From Alphaproteobacteria bacterium (GTDB lineage Bacteria > Pseudomonadota > Alphaproteobacteria > JANQMY01), in the NCBI GenBank assembly GCA_028289425.1, contig JANQPL010000004.1:682001-746000 (forward strand): a DNA stretch of 64,000 nt. The letters are read 5' to 3'. This document shows positions 1 through 10,415 of the stretch, in pieces. The position numbers and the translations under genes are program-made. The notes below the pieces were generated by a model. It was not told the origin of the DNA. It was given only the letters and a program-made list of their open reading frames with translations, and made no database searches. Position 1 is the first letter of the stretch. Each line of letters begins with the position of its first letter.

Positions 1-1043
1 CGCCACTGAACCGCATTGGTTTGTTTCGGATCTGCAGCCCAGTGAAACAAAACCAAATCTCGAAAGGTGCCCGGACCGATGCGATAGAGTGCGCGCCGGA
101 CCTCGCGAATGGACAAATAGCAAACAATCTTTGTGTCATTGGTTTGCATTTCCAGCAGACGGTCCCGTTCGGCATTGGAAAGCCGAAGCCTGTTTGCCAG
201 CGCCTCCGCTTGAGGGGCCTCCAAATCTACAAGCGCGCCCAGCCGGCGCAGACCATCTGAGAGAAACAACTGGTTGGCTTCGATATCGACAAGCTGTGCC
301 AGGCGGTCGAAACATGTGGCTTCAGGTAATAGCACTTGAAGAACGCCGGCCGCCGTCATTGTCCGCAGCACAAGCAGCGGGTCGCGGGCGCCCAGAAGCT
401 TTAAAAATTCTGTTCTGATACGCTCACCCGACAGACCGTTAAGCCCCGACTTCAGCTCAGCGATTGCGCGCAAGGCATCTTGGTCCGGATCACCAGAGCC
501 GTAATAGGCTTGAAATCGGAAAAACCGCAAGATCCTCAGATAATCTTCTTGGATGCGATCGCTGGGGGCACCGATGAACCTGATCCGGCCGCTTTTGATG
601 TCCGCAACGCCGCCAAAAGGGTCATAGACTGTCCCGTCCGGATCCGCGTAAATCGCGTTGATGGTCAGATCCCGTCGCGCAGCGTCGGCGTGCCACTCCT
701 CGGTAAAAGCGACAGCGGCGTGGCGGCCGTCGGTCGCAACGTCTTCACGCAGCGTGGTTATTTCGAAGGGCTTTCCTTCCACGACGGCGGTAATCGTGCC
801 GTGCTCGATGCCGGTCGGGACAGCTTTCAAGCCCGCGGATTCCAACAGTTGGACGACGGTGTCGGGCTTATCGGGCGTCGCAATATCGATGTCTTCGACA
901 GGTTGGTGGATAATTGCATTCCTGACGCAGCCACCGACAAAACGGACCAGGCTTCCCTGGGCGGTGAGCGCTGCGATCAGCTTTCGCGTGTCCGGGGCGT
1001 TTAGCCATTCTTGAGGCCCAAGATTATGGGGTGGTTCAGGCAT
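1..1043 (-). CDS. cca: CCA tRNA nucleotidyltransferase / poly(A) polymerase family (3' end truncated by window edge)
   Basis: Manual minus-strand translation from ATG at 1043: MPEPPHNLGPQEWLNAPDTRKLIAALTAQGSLVRFVGGCVRNAIIHQPVEDIDIATPDKP...RRDLTINAIYADPDGTVYDPFGG; GGxVRN and DxD nucleotidyltransferase motifs; open through position 1. Confidence 0.92.
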   Translation of the reverse strand, partial: MPEPPHNLGPQEWLNAPDTRKLIAALTAQGSLVRFVGGCVRNAIIHQPVEDIDIATPDKPDTVVQLLESAGLKAVPTGIEHGTITAVVEGKPFEITTLREDVATDGRHAAVAFTEEWHADAARRDLTINAIYADPDGTVYDPFGGVADIKSGRIRFIGAPSDRIQEDYLRILRFFRFQAYYGSGDPDQDALRAIAELKSGLNGLSGERIRTEFLKLLGARDPLLVLRTMTAAGVLQVLLPEATCFDRLAQLVDIEANQLFLSDGLRRLGALVDLEAPQAEALANRLRLSNAERDRLLEMQTNDTKIVCYLSIREVRRALYRIGPGTFRDLVLFHWAADPKQTNAVQW

Positions 1044-1045
1044 CT

Positions 1046-1330
1046 CTAGAAAGGGCCTCCGAATCGCGGCCGCTCTGGTTCGGGCTCCGGTTCCGGCTCA
1101 GGGTTCTCAAACTCCAAGAGCGGATTGCGTGTGTTGTCTTGTGAGTCCATCACGTACCAGGCGCCCAGGCCGGCCATCAGAAACAAAAGTCCAATTGCAC
1201 TTAACAAAGCAATTTTTCGTTCGTCCCAATCCTCGCCCGATGCCAGCGATCTGTTCTTGATCGAAACGTAGCCCGCGTAAATAGCAAATGGCAGCAAGAA
1301 CAGCAAAAGATTGATTATTAAAATGCGCAT
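1046..1330 (-). CDS. DUF6111-like small membrane protein
   Basis: 94 aa, two hydrophobic helices, acidic EPEPEPEPE tail; between cca and NUDIX gene. Confidence 0.7.
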   Translation of the reverse strand: MRILIINLLLFLLPFAIYAGYVSIKNRSLASGEDWDERKIALLSAIGLLFLMAGLGAWYVMDSQDNTRNPLLEFENPEPEPEPEPERPRFGGPF

Positions 1331-1992
1331 CAGTGTCCGTACAGCCGCTCGTACAGATTGACAATCATGCCTGCGGTCGCTCCCCAGATATAATGGCCAT
1401 CATAGGGCATTGCATAATACTCACGTGCGGCGCCTTTCCAGTGGGCACGGTGTCGCTCATGATTTTTGGGATTCATAAGAAAAGACAAGGGCACTTCGAA
1501 GGCCTCTTCCACTTCGGCGGGGTCGGTCTTGATTTGAAACCCTGGGCGGACAATCCCAACAATCGGCATGATGCAAAAGCCCGTACCCGTCTCGTAGGTA
1601 TCCAAGGCGCCGATCGGGGTGATGTAGTGCGACGCGATCCCCACCTCTTCTTCGGTTTCGCGAAGCGCCGTGTCGACCGGTGTGGCGTCCACCGGATCGA
1701 CGCGGCCGCCCGGAAAGCTCACCTGCCCTGCATGGCTGGGAAGATGCTGTGAACGTTCCGTCAACAAGACGAAGGTTTCTGATTGGCGATCTACCAATGG
1801 CACCAGAACCGATGCCGCTCGCAAGTCCGCAGAGGCAGCCGCGCCGGAGCTGTCGCGTTCCCGATCACGACCGAAGTCGCCGCGCGACGGCAGCGCCGCG
1901 CCAACCTGTTCATGACTGGTGGGAAGAGGCTCAAGTTTTGACCTGAGCAGCATCTCCAGCTCTGAGGTGAGACTGTCGGTTGGGCGGTCCAA
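1330..1992 (-). CDS. NUDIX hydrolase, CoA pyrophosphatase-like
   Basis: Nudix box GGRVDPVDATPVDTALRETEEEVGI in a 220 aa ORF; PSHAGQVSFPGG typical of CoA pyrophosphatases. Confidence 0.88.
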   Translation of the reverse strand: MDRPTDSLTSELEMLLRSKLEPLPTSHEQVGAALPSRGDFGRDRERDSSGAAASADLRAASVLVPLVDRQSETFVLLTERSQHLPSHAGQVSFPGGRVDPVDATPVDTALRETEEEVGIASHYITPIGALDTYETGTGFCIMPIVGIVRPGFQIKTDPAEVEEAFEVPLSFLMNPKNHERHRAHWKGAAREYYAMPYDGHYIWGATAGMIVNLYERLYGH

Positions 1993-1998
1993 ATTATC

Positions 1999-2625
1999 CT
2001 ACACTTCCTGAAGAGAGTCGGCGGGCGCGATTGGGAAAAACGTTTTGGCGCTCCAGACCCCTAGATATGGTGTGCCCCTCACCGTCTCTTCAACGCTCAG
2101 ATCCACAAGCTCGTAAAACACCGGCCGGTTAATAAGGGCATGCAGATTGCGCCGCACATGCACATAGGGGCGGGGCTCTTGTGATCTCTCGGCGATCTCC
2201 ACATGGATCGGATTTGAGCTGTCGGCAGTCACCGTGTCATCCACATTGGTCCGGAATGTCAGAGACTGGGCTTCGCCCCTGCCGTGAACGCTCAATTCGA
2301 CCGCCACAAAAGGTGCGTCATCAACCGCAATGCCCACCTTCTCCACGGGGGTTACCAGAAAGTAATCATCTCCGTCACGGCGCAGTACTGTGGAAAATAG
2401 CCTCACCATCCGTTTGCGGCCAATGGGCGTGCCCAAGTAAAGCCAGGTGCCGTCGGCTTTGATTCGCATGTCGATCTTACCGTGGAAGGGCGGATTCCAA
2501 AGATGGATCGGCGGCAACGACTGCGTTTTGTCGGTTTCCCGCCCTACATCGTCTAATCCTTTCACGATGCCGGCGGGTCGGGCCGCTGGATCTTCTGTCA
2601 TATCTTGGCCTTCTTCTTTAACCAT
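1999..2625 (-). CDS. DUF1285 family protein
   Basis: PPIHLWNPPFHGKIDMRIKADGTWLYLGTPIGRKRMVRLFSTVLRRDGDDYFLVTPVEK pattern. Confidence 0.8.
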   Translation of the reverse strand: MVKEEGQDMTEDPAARPAGIVKGLDDVGRETDKTQSLPPIHLWNPPFHGKIDMRIKADGTWLYLGTPIGRKRMVRLFSTVLRRDGDDYFLVTPVEKVGIAVDDAPFVAVELSVHGRGEAQSLTFRTNVDDTVTADSSNPIHVEIAERSQEPRPYVHVRRNLHALINRPVFYELVDLSVEETVRGTPYLGVWSAKTFFPIAPADSLQEV

Positions 2626-2755
2626 ATCCCTTCAAATATATGTGGCCCAACGGGTCGGCACATCTTGTTATGATGGGTTTCCGGATCAAAGGGTGACAGC
2701 GGCAATTTTAGGCCGTTGCCCGCCCTCAACGCCAGGAACGAACCGAGCGAGTATT

Positions 2756-3754
2756 ATGAGTGATTTGATCAACCCAGACGAGCAGATTGTGGAAGAATTG
2801 GAAAACGCAGGTAAGGCTCTGGCGCGCGTCAAAGAAGGCATTGGAGCGGTTATATTTGGCCAGGCTGCCGTGATCGATCAAAGCCTGATTACGATCCTTT
2901 CGGGTGGCCATGCGCTGTTAATCGGGGTGCCGGGGCTTGCGAAGACGCGCCTTGTGGAAACCATGGGGACTACATTGGGGCTCGATGCCAAAAGGCTTCA
3001 GTTCACCCCCGACCTCATGCCCGCCGATATCTTGGGTTCTGAGGTGCTGGAGGAATCAGAAACGGGCAAGCGATCGTTTCGGTTTATCAAGGGCCCTGTT
3101 TTTTGCCAGCTGCTGATGGCAGATGAGATCAACCGGGCAAGCCCACGGACACAATCTGCTTTGCTGCAATCCATGCAGGAAAACACCGTGACGATTGCCG
3201 GACAGCAGCACCAACTGCCCCGGCCGTTTCATGTATTGGCGACGCAGAATCCCTTGGAGCAGGAAGGAACCTATCCACTGCCGGAAGCTCAGCTTGACCG
3301 GTTCTTGCTGCAAATCGACGTCAGCTATCCGGATCACGACGCCGAACGCCAAATGTTGTTCGCAACCACGGGCGTCGACGAAGCCGCTCCAACTGCCGTG
3401 ATTTCGGCGCCGGAGCTCATCCAGATCCAAAGTCTTGTGCGCCGCATGCCGGTCGGCGAACAAGTGGTCGAGGCCATTCTGAAGCTCGTGCGTTCCGCGC
3501 GGCCGGACGGCGACGCCGATGATTTGGTGCGGACGCATGTGGCTTGGGGGCCAGGACCCCGTGCCTCCCAGGCGATGATGCTGGCAACGCGGGCGAAGGC
3601 GTTGCTGGACGGTCGGTTGTCGCCGTCGGTGGACGACGTCGTCCAATTGGCAGGTCCCGTTCTTCGCCATCGTATGGCCTTAAACTTCAGTGCACGGGCA
3701 GATGGCATTACGCTTAGTGAGATCATCACCGGACTTTGTTCCAGGCTTGGATGA
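2756..3754 (+). CDS. MoxR family AAA+ ATPase
   Basis: Walker A-like GVPGLAKTRL, ADEINRASPRTQSALLQSMQE, ATQNPLEQEGTYPLPEAQLDRF; ATG at 2756 preferred over the longer ORF. Confidence 0.92.
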   Translation: MSDLINPDEQIVEELENAGKALARVKEGIGAVIFGQAAVIDQSLITILSGGHALLIGVPGLAKTRLVETMGTTLGLDAKRLQFTPDLMPADILGSEVLEESETGKRSFRFIKGPVFCQLLMADEINRASPRTQSALLQSMQENTVTIAGQQHQLPRPFHVLATQNPLEQEGTYPLPEAQLDRFLLQIDVSYPDHDAERQMLFATTGVDEAAPTAVISAPELIQIQSLVRRMPVGEQVVEAILKLVRSARPDGDADDLVRTHVAWGPGPRASQAMMLATRAKALLDGRLSPSVDDVVQLAGPVLRHRMALNFSARADGITLSEIITGLCSRLG

Positions 3755-4716
3755 CGATGGCACCTTCTTATTGGCGCGACGCAGTGACTGGCTTGGGCAT
3801 GTCTTCTAAGAAGCGAGACGATGCCGCCCAGCTGCAACACGACGCCGAAGCATTAAGCGAACGTCTTCCACCCTTGTTGGTCGATGCCGAGCGCATTGCG
3901 AACACCGTCGCGCCAGGCATTCACGGGCGGCGCCGGGCGGGGCCGGGAGAAACATTCTGGCAGTTCCGTCATCACGTTGCGGGCGATACCGCATCGTCGA
4001 TCGACTGGCGGCAATCCGCCAAGTCGCAAAGCTATTTTGTTCGGGAGAACGAATGGGAAGTGGCCGAAAGCGTTTGGCTGTGGTGCGATCAGTCCGCATC
4101 GATGGACTATTCCTACACGGATGAAAATCCCACCAAACAGTACCGCGCAACCGTTTTGGCCATGGCGCTCGGACATCTGTTGCTGCGCGCTGGTGAACGG
4201 GTCGGCGTGCTGGGCGAGGGCCGGGCACCGCTTATGGGCTTGAGCACTTTCGCCCGGCTTGGCAGCTTGCTCCTGGCCACCTCAACCGGGTCTGACGGCT
4301 TGCCCCCGAATGTTCAGCTACCTCGGCACGCCCGTGTGGTTTTGCTGAGCGATTTCTTGACGCCTGCTCAGACGATGTTCGACCGTCTCGACCGGCTTGC
4401 CAAGAGCGGCGCGCGGGGTCATCTGGTCCATATTCTCGATCCCGCCGAGGAGGATTTTCCTTTTGAGGGTCGGACGCTGTTCGAAGGAATGGAAGACAAT
4501 TCAAAGCTGGTTGTTGGGCGGGCCGAAGCGCTGCGCTCGGTTTATTGCGAACGCATGACCGAGCTTCAGACCGAATTGTCCCTTTGGGCCCGACGCATGG
4601 GATGGTCTTATTCGCGTCATCGCACAGACAAGCCGCCGCATCTCACCCTGCTGCAGTTTTACGATCTGTTGAGCGGCGCTTATGCACGCGTTGTGGATAA
4701 TGGAGCGCGTTTGTGA
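3751..4716 (+). CDS. DUF58 domain-containing protein
   Basis: GIHGRRRAGPGETFWQFRHHVAGDTASSIDWRQSAKSQSYFVRENE; ATGA overlap with the MoxR stop codon. Confidence 0.9.
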   Translation: MTMAPSYWRDAVTGLGMSSKKRDDAAQLQHDAEALSERLPPLLVDAERIANTVAPGIHGRRRAGPGETFWQFRHHVAGDTASSIDWRQSAKSQSYFVRENEWEVAESVWLWCDQSASMDYSYTDENPTKQYRATVLAMALGHLLLRAGERVGVLGEGRAPLMGLSTFARLGSLLLATSTGSDGLPPNVQLPRHARVVLLSDFLTPAQTMFDRLDRLAKSGARGHLVHILDPAEEDFPFEGRTLFEGMEDNSKLVVGRAEALRSVYCERMTELQTELSLWARRMGWSYSRHRTDKPPHLTLLQFYDLLSGAYARVVDNGARL

Positions 4717-7511
4717 CGATTGGTGCGCTGTCATTTTTGTATCCCTGGATTCTGTTAGGCTTGCTGGCATTGCCGGTTATTTGGTGGCTCCTGCGGGTGA
4801 CGCCGCCCCAACCGCAACGCATTGCGTTTCCGCCCCTGGCGCTTCTCTTGGGACTACAAAAGAAGGAAGAGGAATCTGCGCACACGCCGCTGTGGCTGCT
4901 TATGTTGCGCCTGCTGATCGTATCGCTCCTGATTGTTGCGTTCGCGGGCCCTTTGCTCAATCGTGGAAAGCCGATTGAAGGCACCGGACCGATTGTCTTT
5001 GTCATCGATAATGGCTGGTCGTCGGCCACCGGGTGGCAAAACCGGGTTGATGCGGTCAATGAACTGCTCGTTTATGCAGGCCAATCGAACCGTCCCATAT
5101 ACCTTGTGCCCACCGCAGATCTGCCGCGCGGGAACACACCCATATCCGCTCTTTCTCCGGAGCAAGCAATCGAAAAGCTGAAGGGGCTTGTGCCGAACCC
5201 CTGGTGGCCTGATCGAGACGGAGTTGTCGCCTCACTTCAACAAGCGGAAATCGATACGGCCCAAATCTTCTGGGTATCGGATAATTTGTCTTATGAAGGC
5301 GACGACGATTTTGTGGAAGCGCTGCAGGAACTGGGCGCGCTGACAATTTTCGTTGCGCCCGAAGACCCGATAGTTCTTGCCCGCAAGAACAGTCAAGACG
5401 CAGCTCTTCGCGTGTCGGTCATGCGCCCTCGGGCTGGCGATCAACGCGGTGGCGAATTGGCTGTGGCCGCAGCCGATGGGGCCGTGATCGGGTATTTCCC
5501 CTTCGCCTTTGAGCCCAATGCGACCGAAACCGATGTGCATATCGATCTTCCCTTGAAACTCCGCAACTCTGTGGGACGCATATCCGTGCGGGGCCAGGCA
5601 TCGGCCGGGGCCACGGTCCTGTTGGATGATTCGCAGCAGAGGCGGTCAGTGGGCATCGTTGCCTCGAGCGACCAAGAGGACGAGCAGCCATTGCTCTCGG
5701 ATGTGTATTATCTCAGACGCGCGATAGATCCGTATGCTGAAATTGTGGATGGCACCCTGAAAGAGGTGCTGACCAAAGACATTTCCGTCCTGGTGTTGTC
5801 GGATGTGGGCCAGATTGTGGGGAATGATCTGCAGTCCGTACAAGACTGGGTGCGGAATGGCGGTGTACTGATTCGCTTCGCGGGGCCACGACTGGCGGCG
5901 AAGCGCGACAATCTCATCCCCGTGAACCTCAGAGAAGGCGGCCGGGCGTTTGGAGGTGCCCTTTCATGGGAGTCGCCGCAAAAACTGAAACCTTTCGACC
6001 CGTCAAGCCCGTTCTATGGCATTCCAATAGGGGATGACGTGGAGGTCCGGCGGCAAGTGCTTGCGGAACCGTCGATAGAACTGTCGAGCCGCACATGGGC
6101 GCAATTGGAGGATGGAACCCCGCTGGTGACGGCGGCGCAAAACGGCGATGGATGGATCATTCTGGTGCATGTCACCGCCAATTCGAATTGGTCGAATCTT
6201 CCTTTGTCAGGTATGTTCGTTGGTATGCTGAGAAAAATGATCAATATCTCGGCCGCCACAATGCCGGCTGTCACTCAAGGCAGCGGCCCGAACGAACGCG
6301 TGGTGGGCACGGAAAACGCGCTGCCACCGGTTCGGACGCTTGATGGATTTGGCGTTGCGCAGGATCCGCCGTCTCATGTTTTGCCGTTACGCACCCAGGC
6401 GATACCGGAAATAGACAGCAGCCATCCACCGGGCATCTATGGGCGCCGGACGTTGCGCGTCGCATTGAACATTGGCGATTCGGTGGAAGCGCTCACGCCA
6501 ATCGGCACTCCGGGAGGGGTAACGGTCGAACCTCTAAAACCACCAGAGGTGGTGCGCTTGCAACACTGGTTGCTGGCGTCGGCCACGGGCTTGTTATTAC
6601 TGGACTGGTTGGCGGTCATTCTGCTTTTTGGTGGCCTTCAGTGGCGCGCGATGTTCCGGTCACGCGCCGCGACGTCAACAGCGGCAGGCGCAGCGATCTC
6701 CCTGCTCTTTGTGTTTTCGGCATTGTGGGTTGGCGGATCTAAGGCGTATGCGGACGAAGTCGACGATCAGACGGCACTGGCCGCAACCCTTGAAACCCAT
6801 CTTGCGTATGTGGTGACCGGAAACAGCGATGTAGACCGCATGAGCGAAGCCGGCCTCATGGGCTTGGGGCGGATACTTGCAAGCCGTACGGCTGTGGAAC
6901 CGGGAGATCCCATTGGCGTCGACCTAGAAAAGGATGAGCTTGCTTTCTTCCCGCTGCTGTTTTGGCCGATCGCCGAAGAGCAGGCGCCATTGTCGCCGGA
7001 GGCGCTGGCCAAGGTGGACGCCTACATGAAAAATGGCGGCACGATTCTGTTCGACACCCGAGATCAGCAGAAGAATATTCTGCCGCAGTTAAGTGGTGCC
7101 GGCGGCTCCGGTCAAAAAAAGCTAGCAGAACTGGTCGGCAGTTTGGACATACCACCCCTCATGCCGCTGAACGAAGACCACGTGCTGACCAAGTCGTTTT
7201 ACCTGCTCAATACGTTTCCCGGACGATGGGCGGGGGGGCGCGTCTGGGTGGAAGCCGAAAATGAAGCGACAGGCACCACCCAATCCAGCAATGACGGTGT
7301 GTCGTCGATCATCGTCGGCTCGAATGACTGGGCAGCGGCCTGGGCGCAGGACGAAAGCGGCCGGCCAATCGCGGCCGTTGTGCCCGGCGGGGCCCGTCAG
7401 CGCGAACTTGCCATGAGATTTGGCGTCAATTTGGTGATGTACGCTTTGACCGGCAATTACAAAGCGGACTCGGTTCATATTCCAGCCCTATTGGAACGTT
7501 TAGGTCAGTAG
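4713..7511 (+). CDS. BatA N-terminal / DUF4159 domain-containing membrane protein
   Basis: 932 aa; N-terminal FLYPWILLGLLALPVIWWLLRVTPPQP, C-terminal ETHLAYVVTGNSDVDRMSEAGLMGL...DAYMKNGGTILFDTRD. Confidence 0.88.
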   Translation: MTIGALSFLYPWILLGLLALPVIWWLLRVTPPQPQRIAFPPLALLLGLQKKEEESAHTPLWLLMLRLLIVSLLIVAFAGPLLNRGKPIEGTGPIVFVIDNGWSSATGWQNRVDAVNELLVYAGQSNRPIYLVPTADLPRGNTPISALSPEQAIEKLKGLVPNPWWPDRDGVVASLQQAEIDTAQIFWVSDNLSYEGDDDFVEALQELGALTIFVAPEDPIVLARKNSQDAALRVSVMRPRAGDQRGGELAVAAADGAVIGYFPFAFEPNATETDVHIDLPLKLRNSVGRISVRGQASAGATVLLDDSQQRRSVGIVASSDQEDEQPLLSDVYYLRRAIDPYAEIVDGTLKEVLTKDISVLVLSDVGQIVGNDLQSVQDWVRNGGVLIRFAGPRLAAKRDNLIPVNLREGGRAFGGALSWESPQKLKPFDPSSPFYGIPIGDDVEVRRQVLAEPSIELSSRTWAQLEDGTPLVTAAQNGDGWIILVHVTANSNWSNLPLSGMFVGMLRKMINISAATMPAVTQGSGPNERVVGTENALPPVRTLDGFGVAQDPPSHVLPLRTQAIPEIDSSHPPGIYGRRTLRVALNIGDSVEALTPIGTPGGVTVEPLKPPEVVRLQHWLLASATGLLLLDWLAVILLFGGLQWRAMFRSRAATSTAAGAAISLLFVFSALWVGGSKAYADEVDDQTALAATLETHLAYVVTGNSDVDRMSEAGLMGLGRILASRTAVEPGDPIGVDLEKDELAFFPLLFWPIAEEQAPLSPEALAKVDAYMKNGGTILFDTRDQQKNILPQLSGAGGSGQKKLAELVGSLDIPPLMPLNEDHVLTKSFYLLNTFPGRWAGGRVWVEAENEATGTTQSSNDGVSSIIVGSNDWAAAWAQDESGRPIAAVVPGGARQRELAMRFGVNLVMYALTGNYKADSVHIPALLERLGQ

Positions 7512-7513
7512 CA

Positions 7514-9604
7514 ATGTGGCGCGTTGATTTCTTCCCGATGGTCCCTGAGGGACTGTTGTGGGCGCTAGCGATAATTTCTGTCGGCATGCTGGTTTTGTGC
7601 CTGTCTACCAAGCAACGGGCAGGGATATGGCGAGCGTTTGCGCTTGCGTTGATGCTGCTTGCACTGAGCAACCCGTCAGTCTTGCGCGAAGAACGCGAAG
7701 GTTTGGACGACGTGGTCGCCGTTTTGGTGGATCGGTCCGAAAGCCAAGACATCGGCGAACGCCGGGAACAAACGGATCGTGTGCTGAGTGATTTGAAGGA
7801 ACAATTGGCGCAGCAGGATGGGTTGACCGCACGTATCATTGATGTTGGTAAGGACAATTACGGTCCCAGCCGTGACGGTACACATGTTTTCTCCGAAATG
7901 TCCCAAGCATTGGAAGATGTTGCGCCCAACCGGCTGGCCGGCGCCATCTTGATCACCGATGGACAGGTCCATGATGCCCCGGACGATCCGGCAGAGCTTG
8001 CGTCGAACGGGCCGCTTCACACGCTGATCGTCGGCAAAAAAGACGGCTACGACCGAAAGCTGACTGTCGAGCGCGCCCCCGTATTCGGCATTGTGGGCGA
8101 GTCGGTGTCCATCACGCTGCGTGTTGACGAATTTGGCAAACAGCAAGAACGTTCGCGCACCCTGCTTTCCGTCGATGTGCTTCTCGATGGCCGGCCGGTG
8201 CAATCTCAGTATCTTCCCGTTGGACAGTCGCGCACGATTGAAGTGGACATAGACCATGGCGGAGAAAATGTGATTGAAGTGCGGATCGAGACTGATCCGC
8301 AAGAACTGACTGACAAGAACAATGTGGCGGTTCTTGAAGTTAACGGTGTGCGCGATCGGCTGAGGGTTCTTCTGGTCTCGGGCGAGCCACACGCGGGCGA
8401 ACGTACTTGGCGCAATTTGTTGAAAGCCGATCCGTCGGTCGATTTGGTACATTTCACAATTCTGCGCCCACCGGATAAGCAAGATGGGACGCCGATTGAT
8501 GAATTGTCCTTGATCGCGTTTCCGACCCGCGAACTCTTCTCCGAGAAGTTGGATGAGTTCGATCTCATTATTTTCGATCGCTATCAGCGCCGAAATGTGC
8601 TCCCGCTAATTTACCTCGCGAATGTCGCCCGTTTTGTGGAAGACGGCGGTGCGCTGCTCACCGCTGCCGGGCCTGCGTTCGCGACCACGCTCAGTCTCTA
8701 TCGCACACCTCTTGCCGGTGTTCTGCCGGCGCAGCCCACCGGCGAAGTTTACGAACGGGGATATAGGCCGCGGGTCACACTGGCGGGGGCGCGGCACCCG
8801 GTGACCGCCAATCTTCCGGGCGCAAATATGGAGGATGTTGCTGCTGATCCCGAATGGGGACGTTGGTTCCGACTTGTTGCAACGGAACGTGTCTCGGGGG
8901 ACACGTTGATGTCCGGTCCCGAAGACGGACCCGTGCTCATCCTTGACAGGGTTGGCGATGGACGGGTCGCCCAGCTTTTATCGGATCATAGCTGGTTGTG
9001 GGCGCGCGGCTTCGAAGGGGGCGGCCCTCAGGCGGAGCTTCTGCGGCGATTGGCGCATTGGCTGATGAAGGAGCCTGAGCTTGAGGAAGAAAAACTCTTC
9101 GCCGATATTGAGGGCGGCGCGCTCGTGGTCAAAAGACGCACCATGGAAGACGTTCCGATGGAAGTGATGGTCACAAGCCCCTCCGGCAAGAAGGAGACCG
9201 CCTCTTTTGAAGAAAGCGCCGCGGGCCTGTGGACGGCGCGGCTTCCGGTCGACGAGATCGGTCTCTACCGGCTCGAAAACGGGGACCAGGTTGCCGTTGC
9301 GGCGGTGGGGCCGCTTAACCCGAGAGAATTCAGCGACGTTCGGGCAACGGACCAGGTGCTCGCGCCAATCTCCGAAGCAAGCAGCGGTACAACGGTTTGG
9401 GTTGACGAGTTGACCCGCGCCGCGCCGCTCCTTCGACGGGTGGCCAAGGGACGCGAAATGTTCGGTCGTGATTGGATCGGGCTTGTTCGAAACAACGCGT
9501 ATACGGTGCGGTCCGTTACAAGCAGCGCCCTATTGCCTGCATGGTTATTCCTGCTCGTCATTGCCGGCGCAACGCTTTTCGCCTGGCGGCGAGAGGGGGC
9601 CTGA
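7514..9604 (+). CDS. VWA / glutamine-amidotransferase-like membrane protein
   Basis: 696 aa, N- and C-terminal TM segments, VAVLVDRSESQDIG and LILDRVGDGRVAQLLSDHSWLWARGFEGGGPQAELLRRLAHWLMKEPELEE. Confidence 0.85.
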   Translation: MWRVDFFPMVPEGLLWALAIISVGMLVLCLSTKQRAGIWRAFALALMLLALSNPSVLREEREGLDDVVAVLVDRSESQDIGERREQTDRVLSDLKEQLAQQDGLTARIIDVGKDNYGPSRDGTHVFSEMSQALEDVAPNRLAGAILITDGQVHDAPDDPAELASNGPLHTLIVGKKDGYDRKLTVERAPVFGIVGESVSITLRVDEFGKQQERSRTLLSVDVLLDGRPVQSQYLPVGQSRTIEVDIDHGGENVIEVRIETDPQELTDKNNVAVLEVNGVRDRLRVLLVSGEPHAGERTWRNLLKADPSVDLVHFTILRPPDKQDGTPIDELSLIAFPTRELFSEKLDEFDLIIFDRYQRRNVLPLIYLANVARFVEDGGALLTAAGPAFATTLSLYRTPLAGVLPAQPTGEVYERGYRPRVTLAGARHPVTANLPGANMEDVAADPEWGRWFRLVATERVSGDTLMSGPEDGPVLILDRVGDGRVAQLLSDHSWLWARGFEGGGPQAELLRRLAHWLMKEPELEEEKLFADIEGGALVVKRRTMEDVPMEVMVTSPSGKKETASFEESAAGLWTARLPVDEIGLYRLENGDQVAVAAVGPLNPREFSDVRATDQVLAPISEASSGTTVWVDELTRAAPLLRRVAKGREMFGRDWIGLVRNNAYTVRSVTSSALLPAWLFLLVIAGATLFAWRREGA

Positions 9605-10093
9605 CCGAACTTTTTGGATTGCACCACGAAATGACTGTCCGAGTGATTCGCTCAGCATGCGGATCAATAGACGGGAAGGATCAACCGGGCCTGGAAACGA
9701 AAAACGACCCGGTTCTGTCCGGACAAATCCGGTTCTTGCGTAGTAAGGTTCGTCTCCCACAAGAAAGACGACTTTGTGTCCCTGATTTGCCGCCTCTCTT
9801 ATGCTGTGTTCGATCAGTGCGATGCCAAGACCTTGCCCGCGCACGGCCGGATCGACCGCAAGCGGCCCGAGCAGAAGCGCGTTGTGATCTCCACCGACCC
9901 GAACAGGCCAAAATCGGACACTGCCTTTTGGCTCGCCGTCAATTCTTCCCACAAAGCAAAGGTCCGTTATTGGTGCTACGCCTTCCCGGAGGCGGTAGGA
10001 AGATTTTGCAAACCGTCCGGGGCCAAACGCCAGGTCCAGCAATTCCTCTATTACCGGCGCGTCGCCCGGTTGTTCGTGGTCAATGGAAATCAT
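9545..10093 (-). CDS. GNAT family N-acetyltransferase
   Basis: LLLGPLAVDPAVRGQGLGIALIEHSIREAANQGHKVVFLVGDEPYYARTGF acetyl-CoA site. Confidence 0.88.
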   Translation of the reverse strand: MISIDHEQPGDAPVIEELLDLAFGPGRFAKSSYRLREGVAPITDLCFVGRIDGEPKGSVRFWPVRVGGDHNALLLGPLAVDPAVRGQGLGIALIEHSIREAANQGHKVVFLVGDEPYYARTGFVRTEPGRFSFPGPVDPSRLLIRMLSESLGQSFRGAIQKVRSGPLSPPGEKRCAGNDEQE

Positions 10094-10415
10094 TTGTCAG
10101 CCTCCAACAAAAATCGACGATCGCGACGGGCCGAAGCGGACCCTGCATGCTCGCCAGTTCTTTGGAGGAATTGGAAAAGTTGCGCGTCAGCTCAGACCAC
10201 GCCGCGTAGCAACGGGGTGCGATGGCGACGTCGTCGTCGGAGACAATTTGTGGCGGGTGACAATCCGCTCATCAGGCAACCTTTCCGTTCGGAAGCTGGC
10301 TCACTAACACAGGGGGTCTTGGGGGTAAAGATCATTCTTTTGGGAAAAGACTCGCGAAAACACCACGGACTGGACTATTTTCCGCGAACAAGGATTAAAG
10401 GACAGGAGAATTCAG

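Noticed and set aside
2756-9604. MoxR/DUF58/DUF4159/VWA operon as a novel system
   Set aside because: This gene set is a widely conserved alphaproteobacterial arrangement; function is unclear but the cluster is not new
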